Source: Ramlibacter alkalitolerans (GTDB taxonomy: Bacteria > Pseudomonadota > Gammaproteobacteria > Burkholderiales > Burkholderiaceae_C). Taken from it: a stretch of DNA of 64,000 bases. The stretch spans positions 62,001-126,000 of the forward strand of contig NZ_JAEQND010000012.1 of the NCBI RefSeq assembly GCF_016722765.1, written 5' to 3'. A program made the translations under genes and the position numbers. Below are positions 40,294 through 50,333 of this stretch, one piece after another. Each line of letters begins with the position of its first letter. Position 1 is the stretch's first letter. The notes beneath the pieces are model-generated. The model saw only the letters and a program-made list of their open reading frames with translations, had not been told where the DNA came from and did no database searches.

Positions 40294-42723
40294 ATGCCCA
40301 AGCCACCCGCGCCGAATCCGGCGAGCCAGAACAAGGAAGCGGCCGCTGCCGCGGCACGCAATACCGATAGCGGCCCGGGCCGCATCGACCCGGCGCAGGC
40401 GGACCTCGCGGCTCGCAGGATGGCCGAGGTGCAGCAGACGGTGGCGGCCATGCCGCACAACGCCACCAAACCGCTGGAGCACGGATTCGAGAATGGCACC
40501 AACCCTCCGGCGGGCGAGGCCGTCGAGCCGCCCTCGCGCCTGGTCGGCGCCAGCACCCTGTCGGAAGAGAACGATTCGGCCAAGGTCGGCACGGCCGCGC
40601 TCGACGGCCTGAACGCGACGACCGAGTCGCTCGACCGGGTGCGGGTGGATTCCAGCGGCCGCACGCTCACCACCAACCAGGGCGTGGCCGTCTCCGACAA
40701 CCAGAACTCGCTCAAGTACGGCGTGCGCGGGCCGGTGCTGCTGGAAGACTTCGTCCTGCGCGAGAAGATCACCCACTTCGACCACGAGCGCATTCCCGAG
40801 CGCATCGTCCATGCGCGCGGCTCCGGCGCGCACGGCTTCTTCGAGTGCTTGCGGCCGCTCACCGATGTCACCATGGCCGCGCCGTTCCGCGAGGCCGGCA
40901 AGCGCACGCCGGTGTTCGTGCGCTTCTCCACCGTGCAGGGCGAGCGCGGCTCCAAGGACACGGCGCGCGACGTGCGCGGCTTCGCGGTGAAGTTCTATAC
41001 CGACGAGGGCAACTGGGACCTGGTGGGCAACAACATGCCGGTGTTCTTCATCCAGGACGCCATGAAGTTCCCCGACCTGGTCCACGCCGTCAAGCCCGAG
41101 CCGCACCACCAGATGCCGCAGGCGGCCAGCGCGCACGACACCTTCTGGGACTTCGTCTCGCTGATGCCCGAATCCACGCACATGCTGATGTGGGTGATGA
41201 GCGACCGCGCGATCCCGCGCAGCTTCGCCACGATGCAGGGCTTCGGCGTGCATACCTTCCGGCTGGTCAACGAGCAGGGCGTCTCGGTGTTCTGCAAGTT
41301 CCACTGGAGCCCTGCGGCGGGCACGCATTCGCTGGTGTGGGACGAGGCGGTGAAGATCTCCGGCGCCGACCCCGACTACCATCGGCGCGACCTGTGGGAG
41401 CGCATCGAGGCGGGCAACTATCCCGAGTACGAGCTGGGCCTGCAGACCTTCACGGAGGAGCAGGCCGAGCAGTTCAGCTTCGACATCCTCGACGCCACCA
41501 AGATCGTTCCCGAGGAACTCGTGCCGGTCATCCCGGTGGGTCGCATGGTGCTGAACCGCAACCCGGACAACTTCTTCGCCGAAACCGAGCAGGTGGCCTT
41601 CTGCACCGCGCAGGTCATCCCCGGCATCGACTTCTCCAACGACCCGCTGCTGGCGGGGCGCATCCACTCGTACGTCGACACGCAGATCTCGCGCCTGGGC
41701 GGCCCGAATTTCCACGAGATCCCGATCAATGCGCCGCTCGTGCAGGTGCACAACAACCAGCGCGACGGCATGCACCGGCAGGCGATCCACCGCGGCCGCG
41801 TGAACTACGAGCCCAACTCGCTGGCCGGCGGCTGCCCGTTCCAGGCCGGCGCGGCGCAGGGCTTCGTCTCGGTCCCGGCGCGCATCCGCGCCGAGGAGGA
41901 GCAGGGCAAGGTGCGGGCCAAGCCGGAGAAGTTCGCCGACCACTACACGCAGGCGCGCCTGTTCTACGAGAGCCAGACGCCGGTGGAGCAGTGCCACATC
42001 GCCAACGCGTTCCGCTTCGAGTTGAGCAAGGTGACGGTGCCGGCGATCCGCGAGCGGATGGTGGCGTCGCTGCGCAATGCCTCGGAGGACCTGGCGCTGA
42101 AGGTGGGGCAGGGGCTGGGCATGGACCCGCTGCCGGATCCGCTGCCGCCGGCGCTGGCCGATCCGGCGCCGCCGGAGGTCACGAAGTCGCCGCCGCTGTC
42201 GCTGCTTGCGCGGCCGGGGGACGGCTCGATCCGGGGCCGGAAGGTGGCGCTGCTGGTCGCCCCCGGCGTGCGGGCTGCGCCGCTGCTGCAGGTGCAGCAG
42301 GCGCTGCTGGAGCAGGGCGCCATCGGGCGCCTGGTCGGCCCGCGGATCGGCCCGATGCCGACGGCCGATGGCGCCGCGGTCGACGCCGATGCTTCCCTGG
42401 AGAACGAGCCCGGTTTCCTGTTCGACGCGCTCGTGCTGCCGGACGGCGCCGAGGCGGTCGCCGCCCTGGCCCAGGACGGCCACACCGCGGAATTCGTCCG
42501 CGACCAGTTCCGCCACTGCAAGACGATCCTGGTGCTAGGCGCGGCGCGCGAGCTGCTGGCGCTGGCGGGACTGCCGCCCTCCCTGGACAAGGCGCAGGCG
42601 CAGGGCGGCACCGGCCTGATCCTGGCCGGGGAAGGCGAGGAGCAGGCCGCCACTCAAGCCTTCCTCCAGGCGCTGGCGAAGCACCGCCACTTCGGCCGCG
42701 AGATGGACCCGCCGCTGGTCTGA
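40294..42723 (+). CDS. katE: Large-subunit clade 2 catalase (HPII type)
   Basis: An 809-residue heme catalase converting hydrogen peroxide to water and oxygen. An Ala/Gln/Asn-rich N-terminal extension (1-130) precedes the core. The distal His is in [11 protein letters not shown] and the Asn in [14 protein letters not shown]; the proximal heme Tyr is in R-I-H-S-Y-V-D-T-Q. Residues about 650-800 form the flavodoxin/DJ-1-like C-terminal domain ([11 protein letters not shown]) typical of large catalases. The gene directly precedes a hemerythrin gene 31 bases away, so the two may be co-expressed under oxidative stress. Confidence 0.95.
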   Translation: MPKPPAPNPASQNKEAAAAAARNTDSGPGRIDPAQADLAARRMAEVQQTVAAMPHNATKPLEHGFENGTNPPAGEAVEPPSRLVGASTLSEENDSAKVGTAALDGLNATTESLDRVRVDSSGRTLTTNQGVAVSDNQNSLKYGVRGPVLLEDFVLREKITHFDHERIPERIVHARGSGAHGFFECLRPLTDVTMAAPFREAGKRTPVFVRFSTVQGERGSKDTARDVRGFAVKFYTDEGNWDLVGNNMPVFFIQDAMKFPDLVHAVKPEPHHQMPQAASAHDTFWDFVSLMPESTHMLMWVMSDRAIPRSFATMQGFGVHTFRLVNEQGVSVFCKFHWSPAAGTHSLVWDEAVKISGADPDYHRRDLWERIEAGNYPEYELGLQTFTEEQAEQFSFDILDATKIVPEELVPVIPVGRMVLNRNPDNFFAETEQVAFCTAQVIPGIDFSNDPLLAGRIHSYVDTQISRLGGPNFHEIPINAPLVQVHNNQRDGMHRQAIHRGRVNYEPNSLAGGCPFQAGAAQGFVSVPARIRAEEEQGKVRAKPEKFADHYTQARLFYESQTPVEQCHIANAFRFELSKVTVPAIRERMVASLRNASEDLALKVGQGLGMDPLPDPLPPALADPAPPEVTKSPPLSLLARPGDGSIRGRKVALLVAPGVRAAPLLQVQQALLEQGAIGRLVGPRIGPMPTADGAAVDADASLENEPGFLFDALVLPDGAEAVAALAQDGHTAEFVRDQFRHCKTILVLGAARELLALAGLPPSLDKAQAQGGTGLILAGEGEEQAATQAFLQALAKHRHFGREMDPPLV

Positions 42724-42754
42724 ACGCCATCCCTACCACCGAGACCCGAAACCC

Positions 42755-43231
42755 ATGCCCACTGTTGCCATGAAAGACGCCTGCGACCTGCTCGATGCCG
42801 ACCACATCGCCGTGAAGCACCTGTTCGTCGAATACGCCCGCCTTGCCATGGCCGCCCCCGCGGCGGTGGCCGAGCGGCAGCCCATCGCGGCGCGCATCTG
42901 CGCCGAGCTGACCGTGCACGCGCAGATCGAGGAGGAGATCTTCTATCCGGCGTTGCGCGAAGCGATCGCCAGCCCCGGACTGCTCGACCGGGCCGAGGCC
43001 GAGCACCAGCAGGCCAAGGAACTGATCGCGCAGATCCAGGCGGCCAAGCGGGCCACGCCCGCGCTCGACGATCTCGTCAGCGAACTCGCGCGCGCGGTCG
43101 AACTGCACGTGAAAGAGGAGCGCGACGACCTGTTCCCGAAGGCGCGCTCCACGCCCGGCCTCGATCTGGAGGCGCTGGGTGCCCGCCTGCAGGAGCGGCA
43201 GCAGGAGCTGCAGGCGGCGGTGCGACGCTGA
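42755..43231 (+). CDS. Hemerythrin HHE domain protein
   Basis: A 158-residue four-helix protein. Metal ligands of the HHE type are visible: H in L-D-A-D-H-I-A-V-K, H and E in L-T-V-H-A-Q-I-E-E-E-I-F-Y-P, H in A-E-A-E-H-Q-Q-A-K, and H/E in V-E-L-H-V-K-E-E-R-D-D-L-F-P. It probably binds a di-iron centre and O2 or NO. An internal ATG at residue 6 is a possible alternative start. It is adjacent to the catalase gene in the same orientation. Confidence 0.9.
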   Translation: MPTVAMKDACDLLDADHIAVKHLFVEYARLAMAAPAAVAERQPIAARICAELTVHAQIEEEIFYPALREAIASPGLLDRAEAEHQQAKELIAQIQAAKRATPALDDLVSELARAVELHVKEERDDLFPKARSTPGLDLEALGARLQERQQELQAAVRR

Positions 43232-43763
43232 CGCCGCCGGCGCGCGGCTGCCGCCGACCCGGAAAGGACCAGGCGGCCGCAGGACGCGGCCGCGCGGCGG
43301 TCCGATGCGCAGGAGACGGCTCTCCTCCTGGCCTTACTTGCGGCCGATCTCGATGTAGCCGGGGCTGACCGGGTTGTTGCGGGCCGCGAACACGGCGCCC
43401 AGCCTGGCGAATTGCATCGTGAAGACGACGCCGTCCGTGTCGTTGGCTCCCAGCATCAGGCCCGCGGGGCCGCCGGTGACCGGCACGAGCGTGGCCGTGC
43501 GGAATGCCTGGACGTTCGTCTCGCTGCGCAGCGTGGTGCGCAAGGCGTTGTTCGGACGCGTTGTGCTGAGCCGAACTGTGGCGGCGGCGCCGCCGCGGCG
43601 GAACTTGGTCGCGCCGTCGGTGCAGGCGCCGTACCGCGGCGCACGGCCCGAGCTTGTTCTCCATCAAGGTCCCGCGGCTGCCGTCGTCCATTCTTGAGGG
43701 AGTCGGCAGCGCAAGGCCTGCGTCCGACGCAGCCAGACTGCGCACCGGCATCCGGGAGCAAGC
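43232..43763. other. 532-base stretch without a confident gene
   Basis: Lies between hemerythrin and the RTX gene. It holds GC-rich inverted sequence at 43275-43295 (GGCGGCCGC/GCGGCCGC), a short AGGAG/CTCCT inverted pair near 43310-43327 that could be a weak terminator, and a possible minus-strand reading frame at 43334-43543. The RTX promoter is expected in the last 100 bases; no clear -35/-10 pair was seen. Confidence 0.6.
43334..43543 (-). pseudogene. Possible ORF remnant, unknown product
   Basis: A 69-codon frame ending in TAA whose only start candidate is TTG at 43543. The frame stays open upstream to an in-frame TGA near 43668, without ATG or GTG, and its translation looks protein-like throughout (T-T-R-P-N-N-A-L-R, then F-R-T-A-T-L-V-P-V-T-G-G and P-G-Y-I-E-I-G-R-K at the end). 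This looks like the 3' part of a truncated or frameshifted gene rather than noise, but the support is only composition. Confidence 0.3.
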
Positions 43764-46700
43764 ATGGCCACCTATGCGTTCACGAACGTCGCGGGCTCCA
43801 GCATCGCCTTCGACCCCGCCGTCGACCAACTGAGTTTCGGTCCGGGAATGGGGGCCCCGGGCCTGTCGCTCGCAGCGGCGGGTGCCGACACGATCGTGTC
43901 CCAGGGCGGCGCCGCCGTGCGGCTGCTCGGGGTTGTGGCGGCATCGCTCGCCGGGACGCAATTCGTGTTCGCCGACGGCTCCGTGTACCGCCAGGGCGGT
44001 AGCGGCGACGACGCGCTGGGTGGAACGGCCTCCGCGGACCAGTTCGACATGCGCGCCGGCGGCAATGACAGGGTCTCCGCCGGCGCCGGCGACGACGTGA
44101 TCCGGGCCGGGGCAGGCCTGGGCGACACCGACGTGTTCCGCGGCGGGGCGGGTAACGACGAACTGCACCTGGCCGGCAACTATGCCGCCGCGGTGCCGCT
44201 GCGGACGCTGACCGTCACGGAGATCGAGCGCTTCGTCTTTGAGCCGGGCGGGACGGTGCGGCTGCGCCTGAACGACAACGTCTTCGCCACCGCAACGGCC
44301 CCCGTGTCCTTCGATGCCACGGCCCAGGGCTCCGGCGATGGCATGTCCCTCGATGGCAGCGCGCTGCTGTCGGCCCTGCACGCCCAAGGCGGCGCGGGCG
44401 CGGACACCTTGCTGGGCGGCAGCGCGGACGATGGCCTGTCCGGCGGTGCCGGCGCCGACACGCTGGAAGGCGGCGGCGGCAACGACACCCTCACCGGCGG
44501 CGACGGTTCCGACCAGCTGCGGGGCGGCGTGGGCAACGACACGCTGGACGGCGGCCCGGGAGACGACGTGCTGGACGGCGCGGCGGGTGACGACGTGCTG
44601 CGCGGCGGCGCCGGCAGCGACGTGCTCGCAGGCGGCGCGGGCTCCGATGCGCTCGACGGCGGTGACGGCAACGACGTCCTGGTGGGCGGCAGCTACTTCC
44701 TGTTCGGCGAGTCTGCCGCGACCGACACGCTGGCAGGCGGCGCCGGCGACGACGTGCTCTACGTGCGCCCCGGCGATGGCGCCTTCGGGCGCGACGACGC
44801 CATCCTCACCGGCGGCACGGGCGCCGACCGCTTCGCCTTGACCTACGCGACCGCCGATGGCGAGGCGAACGGGGCGACGCTGCTGCACGACGTCAGCACG
44901 GTCGCTTCACCGGTGCGCATCACGGACTTCCGGCCAGGCGAGGGCGACCTCCTGCGGACCGGCATCGTCGATGGCATGTTCGACGGCCGTCCGGTGATCT
45001 GGCGCGGCACGCCGGCGGCCCCCTTCAAGGCCACATTGCACCAGAGCCTCTCGCACGCCGGTGCCGATCCCGCCGAGGCGGACTTCTACGGCCTCTGGGC
45101 TTTCCATGACGCGGCGCGCGCGCAGACGGTGCTGTTCGTCGACAGCAACTTCAGCTTCGCGGTGGACGCGGGCGACACCAAGATCGTCTTCGACGGCGAC
45201 GTCGCGCTTTCGCCGGAGAGCTTCACACCGGGCACCTTCGCGGGGCCGGAGCATGTCGGCACGGCGGCCGCCGACACGCTGGTGCTGACCGCCGGCGACG
45301 ACCTGACCTTCGGCCTGGCGGGCAACGACGTCCTCGAGGGACTGGAGGGCAACGACACCCTCAACGGAAATGCCGGCGACGATGCGCTCAGCGGCGCCGC
45401 CGGCGCCGACGCCCTGTACGGCGGCGCCGGCGCGGACGTTCTGGACGGCGGCGGCGACGCCGACCTCCTGTACGGCGGCAGCGGGTCGGACACGCTGGCG
45501 GGCGGCGCGGGCGACGACCGGCTCTACGCCGATGGTCCGGTCCACTCCGGAACGACGGTCTGGGACTGGGACGCCGCCGACGCGGTGAACCTCCTCCACG
45601 GCGGCGCCGGCGACGACCTGCTGCAAGGCGGCGCGGGCAGCGACTTCCTGCACGGCGACGACGGTGCCGACACCCTCGATGGCGGCCAGGGGTCCGACAG
45701 CCTGGACGGTGGCGCGGGCAACGACGTGCTGCGTGCCGGCGCGGCCAGCCTCGGGTCCACCGACAGCCTGGCAGGCGGAGAGGGCGATGACGTTCTCCAG
45801 GCCCAGGGCGGCCGGGTGGTCCTCAGCGGCGGTGCCGGCGCGGATCGCTTCCTCCTCTTCCCGGTGGGTCCCGGCGGCGCCGACATCGTCGGCTCCGGAT
45901 TCAGCACCGTGGCCGCGCCCGCCCGCATCACCGACTTCGACGCCGCGCAGGGCGACCTGCTGCCCTCCGGCATCCTCAATGGACACCGCGGCGCGACGCC
46001 GCTGGTGTGGCGCGGCGAGGCCGCGGCCGGCTTCACGGCCACCGAAGGCGAGCGGACCCCGCTTGCCGGTGCCGGCCTGGCCGACACGCGGTTCCTGGAG
46101 TTCTGGATCCTCCATGACACGGCGGCCCGCCAGACCATCCTGTTCGTCGATTCCAACCGCAACCTGCGCGTCGATGCGACCGACCTGAAGGTCGTCTTCG
46201 ACGGCGAGACCGGGCTCTCCCCGGCCTGCTTCACGCCTGGCACGTTCACCACCCGATCCGGCACGCCGCAAGCCGATGCGGACACCACGCCGCCGCTGTC
46301 GTCCGGCCCGGACGTCGCCTTCGCGGGGGCCGGCGACGATCGCCTGGACGGCCTGGCGGGAAATGACGGGCTCTGGGGCGAGGCGGGCAACGACCACCTC
46401 GCCGGCGGACCCGGCGACGATGCCCTCGACGGCGGCGACGGCGACGACACGCTCGATGGCGCCGACGGCATCGACTGGCTGCAGGGCGGCGCCGGAAGCG
46501 ACAGCCTGCATGGCGGGAACGGTGCCGACGACCTGGACGGCGGGCCGGGTGCCGACCTGCTGTCCGGGGATGCGGGCGACGACCGGCTGTGGGGCGGCAG
46601 CGATGGCGACACGCTCCTGGGCGGGGACGGCGACGACGTGCTGCAGGGTGGCGACGCCGAACCCTGGTGGCCCGCCGGCCTGCCGGGCGCGAATGCCGGC

Positions 46701-49130
46701 GCGCCGACTTCCGCACTGGTGCAGACCGTGCTCACGGGCGGGCCGGGCGCCGATCGCTTCGTGTTCGCGTACGCCCGCTTCGACGGCGCGGGTGACTGGA
46801 ACATCGTCAGCCACGCCACCAGCCTGGTCGCGGCGCCGCAGCGGGTCACCGATTTCGACGCTGCGCAAGGCGACCGGCTGGGTTGCGGGATCGTCGATGG
46901 CACGGCGGCCGGCGTTCCCCTGGTGTGGCGCGGGGAGGCCGCCGCGGGCTTCACGGCCACGGCCGGCCAGAGCATGGCGCTGGCGGGCAGCGATTCCGCC
47001 GACCCGCATTTCCTCGAGTTCTGGACCTGGCATGACCCGGCGAGCAACCGGACGGTGCTGTTTGCCGACCGCAACCGCGACTTCGTGGTGGACGCGTCCG
47101 ACCTGAAGATCGCGTTCGACGGCCTGGTCCCGCTGGCGCCCGGCAGCTTCACCCCGGGGACCTTCCGGGCCCGGGTGGGCAGCGCGGGCCCCGATACCAA
47201 CGCGCAGCTCCCGGCGGGCAGCGGGGACGACATGCTTTTCGGCGGCGGCGGCGACGACCGGCTCAGCGGTGCCGGCGGCAACGACTTCCTGGGTGGCAAC
47301 CAGGGCACGGACGTGCTGAACGGCTCGGCCGGTGACGATGTCGTGCTGGGGGGCGCCGGGGACGACACCCTGTATGGCGCCGATGGCAACGACAGGCTCG
47401 TCGGCGGCTCGGGCTCCGACGCGCTCGACGGCGGCGCAGGCAATGACACGCTGTTCGCCGCCGAAGTGCAGGACTTCCTCGGTGACGCCGTCGACGATGC
47501 CGCCAGCGACGGCAACAGGCTGTCGGGTGGCACGGGCAACGACGCCCTCTGGGGCGCGGGCGGCAGCGACCTGCTGGACGGCGGCAGCGGCGACGACACG
47601 CTCTGGGGAGGCGGCGGCGCGGACCTGCTCGATGGCGGCGAGGGCATCGACCGGCTGGCCGGGGGCGCCGGCGACGACACCTACGTGCTGCGCGATGCCG
47701 GTGACGTGCTGGTCGAAGCCATGGGCGAGGGCATCGATTCCGTTCTGAGCGCTCTCGGAGCGTTCACGCTCGCGCCGGACATCGAGAACGCCACGGTGCT
47801 GGCGCCGGCGGGGGCCGTCGTGTGGGGCAACGCGGCCGACAACAGGCTGTCGGGCGGCGCAGGGGACGATGAACTCCATGGCGCCGGCGGCAACGACTGG
47901 ATCGACGGCGGCGCCGGCAGCAACGCGCTGAGTGGCGGCGCTGGCGACGACAGCTACGCGGTGCGCTCGGCCGGCGACCGCGTCATCGAGGCGGCGGGCG
48001 AGGGAAACGACGTCGCCTGGAGCTACCTCGCCGCCTTCGTGCTGCCCGACAACGTGGAGACCGGCCGGATCGCACGGTCCACGGGCGCCGCGCTGGGCGG
48101 CAATGCCGCGGCCAACGCACTGCATGGCGATGCGGGCCGTGACACGCTGGACGGCGGCCTGGGCGCCGACGTGATGGCGGGAGGCAAAGGCAACGACACC
48201 TACTACCTGGACGATGCGGGCGACGTGGTCACCGAATCGGCCGACGCCCTGCTCGGCGGAGTGGACACGCTGGTTTCGAGCGTCACCCGCACGCTAGGCG
48301 CCTTCCAGGAGAACCTGACGCTGTCCGGTACCAGCGCGGTCCAGGGCACGGGCAACGCACTCGCCAACGTGCTGACGGGCAACGAGGCAGCCAACGTGCT
48401 CTCGGGCGCTTCGGGCAACGACACCCTCAGCGGCGGCGCGGGGAATGACGTCCTGCAGGGCGGGGCGGGCGCGGACCGGATGTCCGGCGGCAGCGGCGAC
48501 GACCGCTACTACGTGGACGACGCCGGCGACCTCGTCATCGAATCCGTGGCCGCCGGCGGCGGCTACGACACCGTCATCTCCGGCATCGGCTACACGCTCG
48601 GCAAGTCCCTGGAGAAGCTGGTGCTCTCGGGCAATGGGGCCATCGATGGCAACGGCAATGCGCTGGCCAACCTGCTCACCGGCAATGCCGGCGACAACCG
48701 GCTGGCGGCCGGGGCGGGCAACGACACGCTGCAGGGCGGCGGCGGCAACGACGTCCTCGACGGCGGCAGCGGTGCCGACCGCATGACGGGCGGCAGCGGG
48801 GCCGACCGCTTCCAGATGGCCCTGGCTTCCGACATGGGCAGGAGCCGCGGCAGCTGCGACGTCATTACCGACTTCCGCAGCTTCGAGGGCGACCGCATCG
48901 ACCTGTCGGGCATCGACGGCAACACGGCGCTGGCCGGACTGCAGCCGCTCGCGTTCATCGGCACGGCGGGCTTCAGCGCCGGCGATGCGACGGGGCAGCT
49001 GCGCTGGGAGTACGACACCCGCGCCGGCGTCGCCATGGTGTACGGCAGCACCGATGCGGACGCCACGCCCGAGTTCGCCATCGAACTGGTCGGCGTCACC
49101 GCGGTGGCTGCGGCCGACTTCATCGTCTGA
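43764..49130 (+). CDS. Giant RTX calcium-binding protein with three repeated 140-residue modules
   Basis: A 1788-residue acidic protein with only three cysteines and no N-terminal signal peptide. Dozens of G-G-x-G-x-D-x-L/x nonapeptides form blocks at about residues 80-130, 205-310, 510-680, 845-970, 1150-1300 and later. Between blocks lie three copies of an about 140-residue module (about 353-491, 692-829, 995-1136) with consensus G-A-D-R-F, I-T-D-F, G-D-L-L, W-R-G, L-F-V-D-S-N, D-x-K-I-V-F-D-G and F-T-P-G-T-F. Four further RTX-type modules with D-D-x-Y-x-V-x-D-A-G-D lie at about 1300-1650. The end (1680-1788) resembles a serralysin C-terminal domain. Secretion by a type I system is expected, but no such transporter genes are in the window. 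Confidence 0.92.
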   Translation: MATYAFTNVAGSSIAFDPAVDQLSFGPGMGAPGLSLAAAGADTIVSQGGAAVRLLGVVAASLAGTQFVFADGSVYRQGGSGDDALGGTASADQFDMRAGGNDRVSAGAGDDVIRAGAGLGDTDVFRGGAGNDELHLAGNYAAAVPLRTLTVTEIERFVFEPGGTVRLRLNDNVFATATAPVSFDATAQGSGDGMSLDGSALLSALHAQGGAGADTLLGGSADDGLSGGAGADTLEGGGGNDTLTGGDGSDQLRGGVGNDTLDGGPGDDVLDGAAGDDVLRGGAGSDVLAGGAGSDALDGGDGNDVLVGGSYFLFGESAATDTLAGGAGDDVLYVRPGDGAFGRDDAILTGGTGADRFALTYATADGEANGATLLHDVSTVASPVRITDFRPGEGDLLRTGIVDGMFDGRPVIWRGTPAAPFKATLHQSLSHAGADPAEADFYGLWAFHDAARAQTVLFVDSNFSFAVDAGDTKIVFDGDVALSPESFTPGTFAGPEHVGTAAADTLVLTAGDDLTFGLAGNDVLEGLEGNDTLNGNAGDDALSGAAGADALYGGAGADVLDGGGDADLLYGGSGSDTLAGGAGDDRLYADGPVHSGTTVWDWDAADAVNLLHGGAGDDLLQGGAGSDFLHGDDGADTLDGGQGSDSLDGGAGNDVLRAGAASLGSTDSLAGGEGDDVLQAQGGRVVLSGGAGADRFLLFPVGPGGADIVGSGFSTVAAPARITDFDAAQGDLLPSGILNGHRGATPLVWRGEAAAGFTATEGERTPLAGAGLADTRFLEFWILHDTAARQTILFVDSNRNLRVDATDLKVVFDGETGLSPACFTPGTFTTRSGTPQADADTTPPLSSGPDVAFAGAGDDRLDGLAGNDGLWGEAGNDHLAGGPGDDALDGGDGDDTLDGADGIDWLQGGAGSDSLHGGNGADDLDGGPGADLLSGDAGDDRLWGGSDGDTLLGGDGDDVLQGGDAEPWWPAGLPGANAGAPTSALVQTVLTGGPGADRFVFAYARFDGAGDWNIVSHATSLVAAPQRVTDFDAAQGDRLGCGIVDGTAAGVPLVWRGEAAAGFTATAGQSMALAGSDSADPHFLEFWTWHDPASNRTVLFADRNRDFVVDASDLKIAFDGLVPLAPGSFTPGTFRARVGSAGPDTNAQLPAGSGDDMLFGGGGDDRLSGAGGNDFLGGNQGTDVLNGSAGDDVVLGGAGDDTLYGADGNDRLVGGSGSDALDGGAGNDTLFAAEVQDFLGDAVDDAASDGNRLSGGTGNDALWGAGGSDLLDGGSGDDTLWGGGGADLLDGGEGIDRLAGGAGDDTYVLRDAGDVLVEAMGEGIDSVLSALGAFTLAPDIENATVLAPAGAVVWGNAADNRLSGGAGDDELHGAGGNDWIDGGAGSNALSGGAGDDSYAVRSAGDRVIEAAGEGNDVAWSYLAAFVLPDNVETGRIARSTGAALGGNAAANALHGDAGRDTLDGGLGADVMAGGKGNDTYYLDDAGDVVTESADALLGGVDTLVSSVTRTLGAFQENLTLSGTSAVQGTGNALANVLTGNEAANVLSGASGNDTLSGGAGNDVLQGGAGADRMSGGSGDDRYYVDDAGDLVIESVAAGGGYDTVISGIGYTLGKSLEKLVLSGNGAIDGNGNALANLLTGNAGDNRLAAGAGNDTLQGGGGNDVLDGGSGADRMTGGSGADRFQMALASDMGRSRGSCDVITDFRSFEGDRIDLSGIDGNTALAGLQPLAFIGTAGFSAGDATGQLRWEYDTRAGVAMVYGSTDADATPEFAIELVGVTAVAAADFIV

Positions 49131-49183
49131 TCCGGGGCGCGGCGGCCGGGTTTCGCTGGTCTCCAAGCACCCGCGCGGACGAG

Positions 49184-49210
49184 AAAAAAGCGGCCCATCC
49201 CGGGCCGCTT
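49184..49210 (-). terminator. Rho-independent terminator of ppiC
   Basis: On the minus strand, AAGCGGCCC and GGGCCGCTT form a perfect 9-base stem around a 5-base loop and are followed by a run of T (six A on the plus strand, 49184-49189). It lies 38 bases beyond the ppiC stop and should end the msrB-yciB-bolA-ppiC transcript. Confidence 0.93.
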
Positions 49211-49247
49211 GTCTGCCCCACCCCGGCAGGGGTGCGGGAAGGAACGC

Positions 49248-50027
49248 TTATTCGACCTTGGCGGCCTTCCGCAGGCTTTCCTGGAACTGCGCCAGCTTCT
49301 GCTGCTGCAGCTGCTGCGCGATCTGCGGCTTGACTTCGTCGAACTTGGGCAGCTGGGCTTCGCGGACGTCGTCGACGCGGATCACGTGCCAGCCGAACTG
49401 GGACTTCACCGGCGCCGGGGTCATCTCGCCCTTCTTCAACTTGATCATGGCCTCGGCGAACTCGGGCACGTAGCTGCTCGGGTTGGCCCAGTCCAGATCG
49501 CCGCCGTTCTGGCCGGATCCCGGGTCCTTGGACATCTTCTTGGCCAGGTCCTCGAACTTCGCGCCCTTCTTCACGTCGGCGATGATCTTCTTGGCCTCGT
49601 CTTCCTTTTCCACCAGGATGTGGCGCGCCTTGTATTCCTTGCCGCCGTTGGCCGCCGCGAACTTGTCGTACTCGGCCTTCACCTCGGCGTCCGTGACCGG
49701 GTTCTTCTTCTGGTAGTCCGCGAACAGCTCGCGGATCAGGATGGTCTGGCGGGCGAGTTCGAGCTGGGCCTTGTAGTCGTCCCCGGCGTCCAGGCCGCGC
49801 TTCTGCGCTTCCTGCAGGAAGATCTCGCGCGTGATGACCTCGTCCTTCAACTGGCCCTGCATCTCGGGGGTGACCGTCCGGCCGGCCTTGGCCAGCTGTT
49901 GCTGCAGCATGTCCACGCGTTCCTTCGGGACCGGCTTGCCGTTGACGATGGCGACGTTCTGCGCAGCGGCGGGCAGGGCGATGCCGATGGTGGCCGCGGC
50001 CAGCGCGGTCAGGAACACTTTCTTCAT
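49248..50027 (-). CDS. Periplasmic parvulin-type peptidyl-prolyl isomerase
   Basis: A 259-residue protein with a signal peptide (M-K-K-V-F-L-T-A-L-A-A-A-T ... P-A-A-A-Q, cut near 23), an N-terminal chaperone region (30-125, SurA_N-like) and a parvulin domain (about 130-225) with Y-K-A-R-H-I-L-V, F-E-D-L-A-K-K-M-S-K-D-P-G-S, G-D-L-D-W and F-G-W-H-V-I-R-V. It assists folding of exported proteins. A terminator follows immediately, and bolA lies 24 bases upstream on the same strand. Confidence 0.93.
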   Translation of the reverse strand: MKKVFLTALAAATIGIALPAAAQNVAIVNGKPVPKERVDMLQQQLAKAGRTVTPEMQGQLKDEVITREIFLQEAQKRGLDAGDDYKAQLELARQTILIRELFADYQKKNPVTDAEVKAEYDKFAAANGGKEYKARHILVEKEDEAKKIIADVKKGAKFEDLAKKMSKDPGSGQNGGDLDWANPSSYVPEFAEAMIKLKKGEMTPAPVKSQFGWHVIRVDDVREAQLPKFDEVKPQIAQQLQQQKLAQFQESLRKAAKVE

Positions 50028-50051
50028 GGGATATCCTCGGGAGCGGAAAAA

Positions 50052-50333
50052 TTAGACCAGTTCGATCGCCAGCGCGTGGACCCCATGCTCACGGTCGAGG
50101 TAATCGCGCAGGGCATCATACACAAGGCGATGACACGCGACCTTGGTCTTGCCGGCGAACAGCGGCGAGGCGATGCGCACGCGAAAATGCGTCCCGACAC
50201 CGGTGCCGTCCTGGCCCGCATGCCCCAGGTGCGCCGCGCTCTCGTCCAGCACTTCGACATGGCTGGGCGCCAGTCGTTCCGTGAGGCGCGCCGCCAGCGC
50301 CTCCGAGGTGATCCCGGTTCCAACGGATTTCAC
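50052..50333 (-). CDS. BolA family protein
   Basis: A 93-residue protein; the conserved block H-V-E-V-L-D-E-S-A-A-H-L-G-H-A-G and F-R-V-R-I-A-S-P-L-F-A-G-K-T-K-V-A-C-H-R matches BolA, with the C-H-R that helps bind a 2Fe-2S cluster together with a monothiol glutaredoxin. The GTG start at 50333 overlaps the yciB stop by 4 bases. The ORF extends upstream only as a shadow of yciB. Likely role: iron-sulfur trafficking and morphology under stress. Confidence 0.9.
   Translation of the reverse strand: MKSVGTGITSEALAARLTERLAPSHVEVLDESAAHLGHAGQDGTGVGTHFRVRIASPLFAGKTKVACHRLVYDALRDYLDREHGVHALAIELV

Noticed and set aside
44907..48125. A 1072-codon open frame antisense to the RTX gene
   Set aside because: Mirrors the RTX repeats; the translation is Ala/Val/Gly/Arg repeats with no recognisable motif, while the plus frame has clear RTX nonapeptides.
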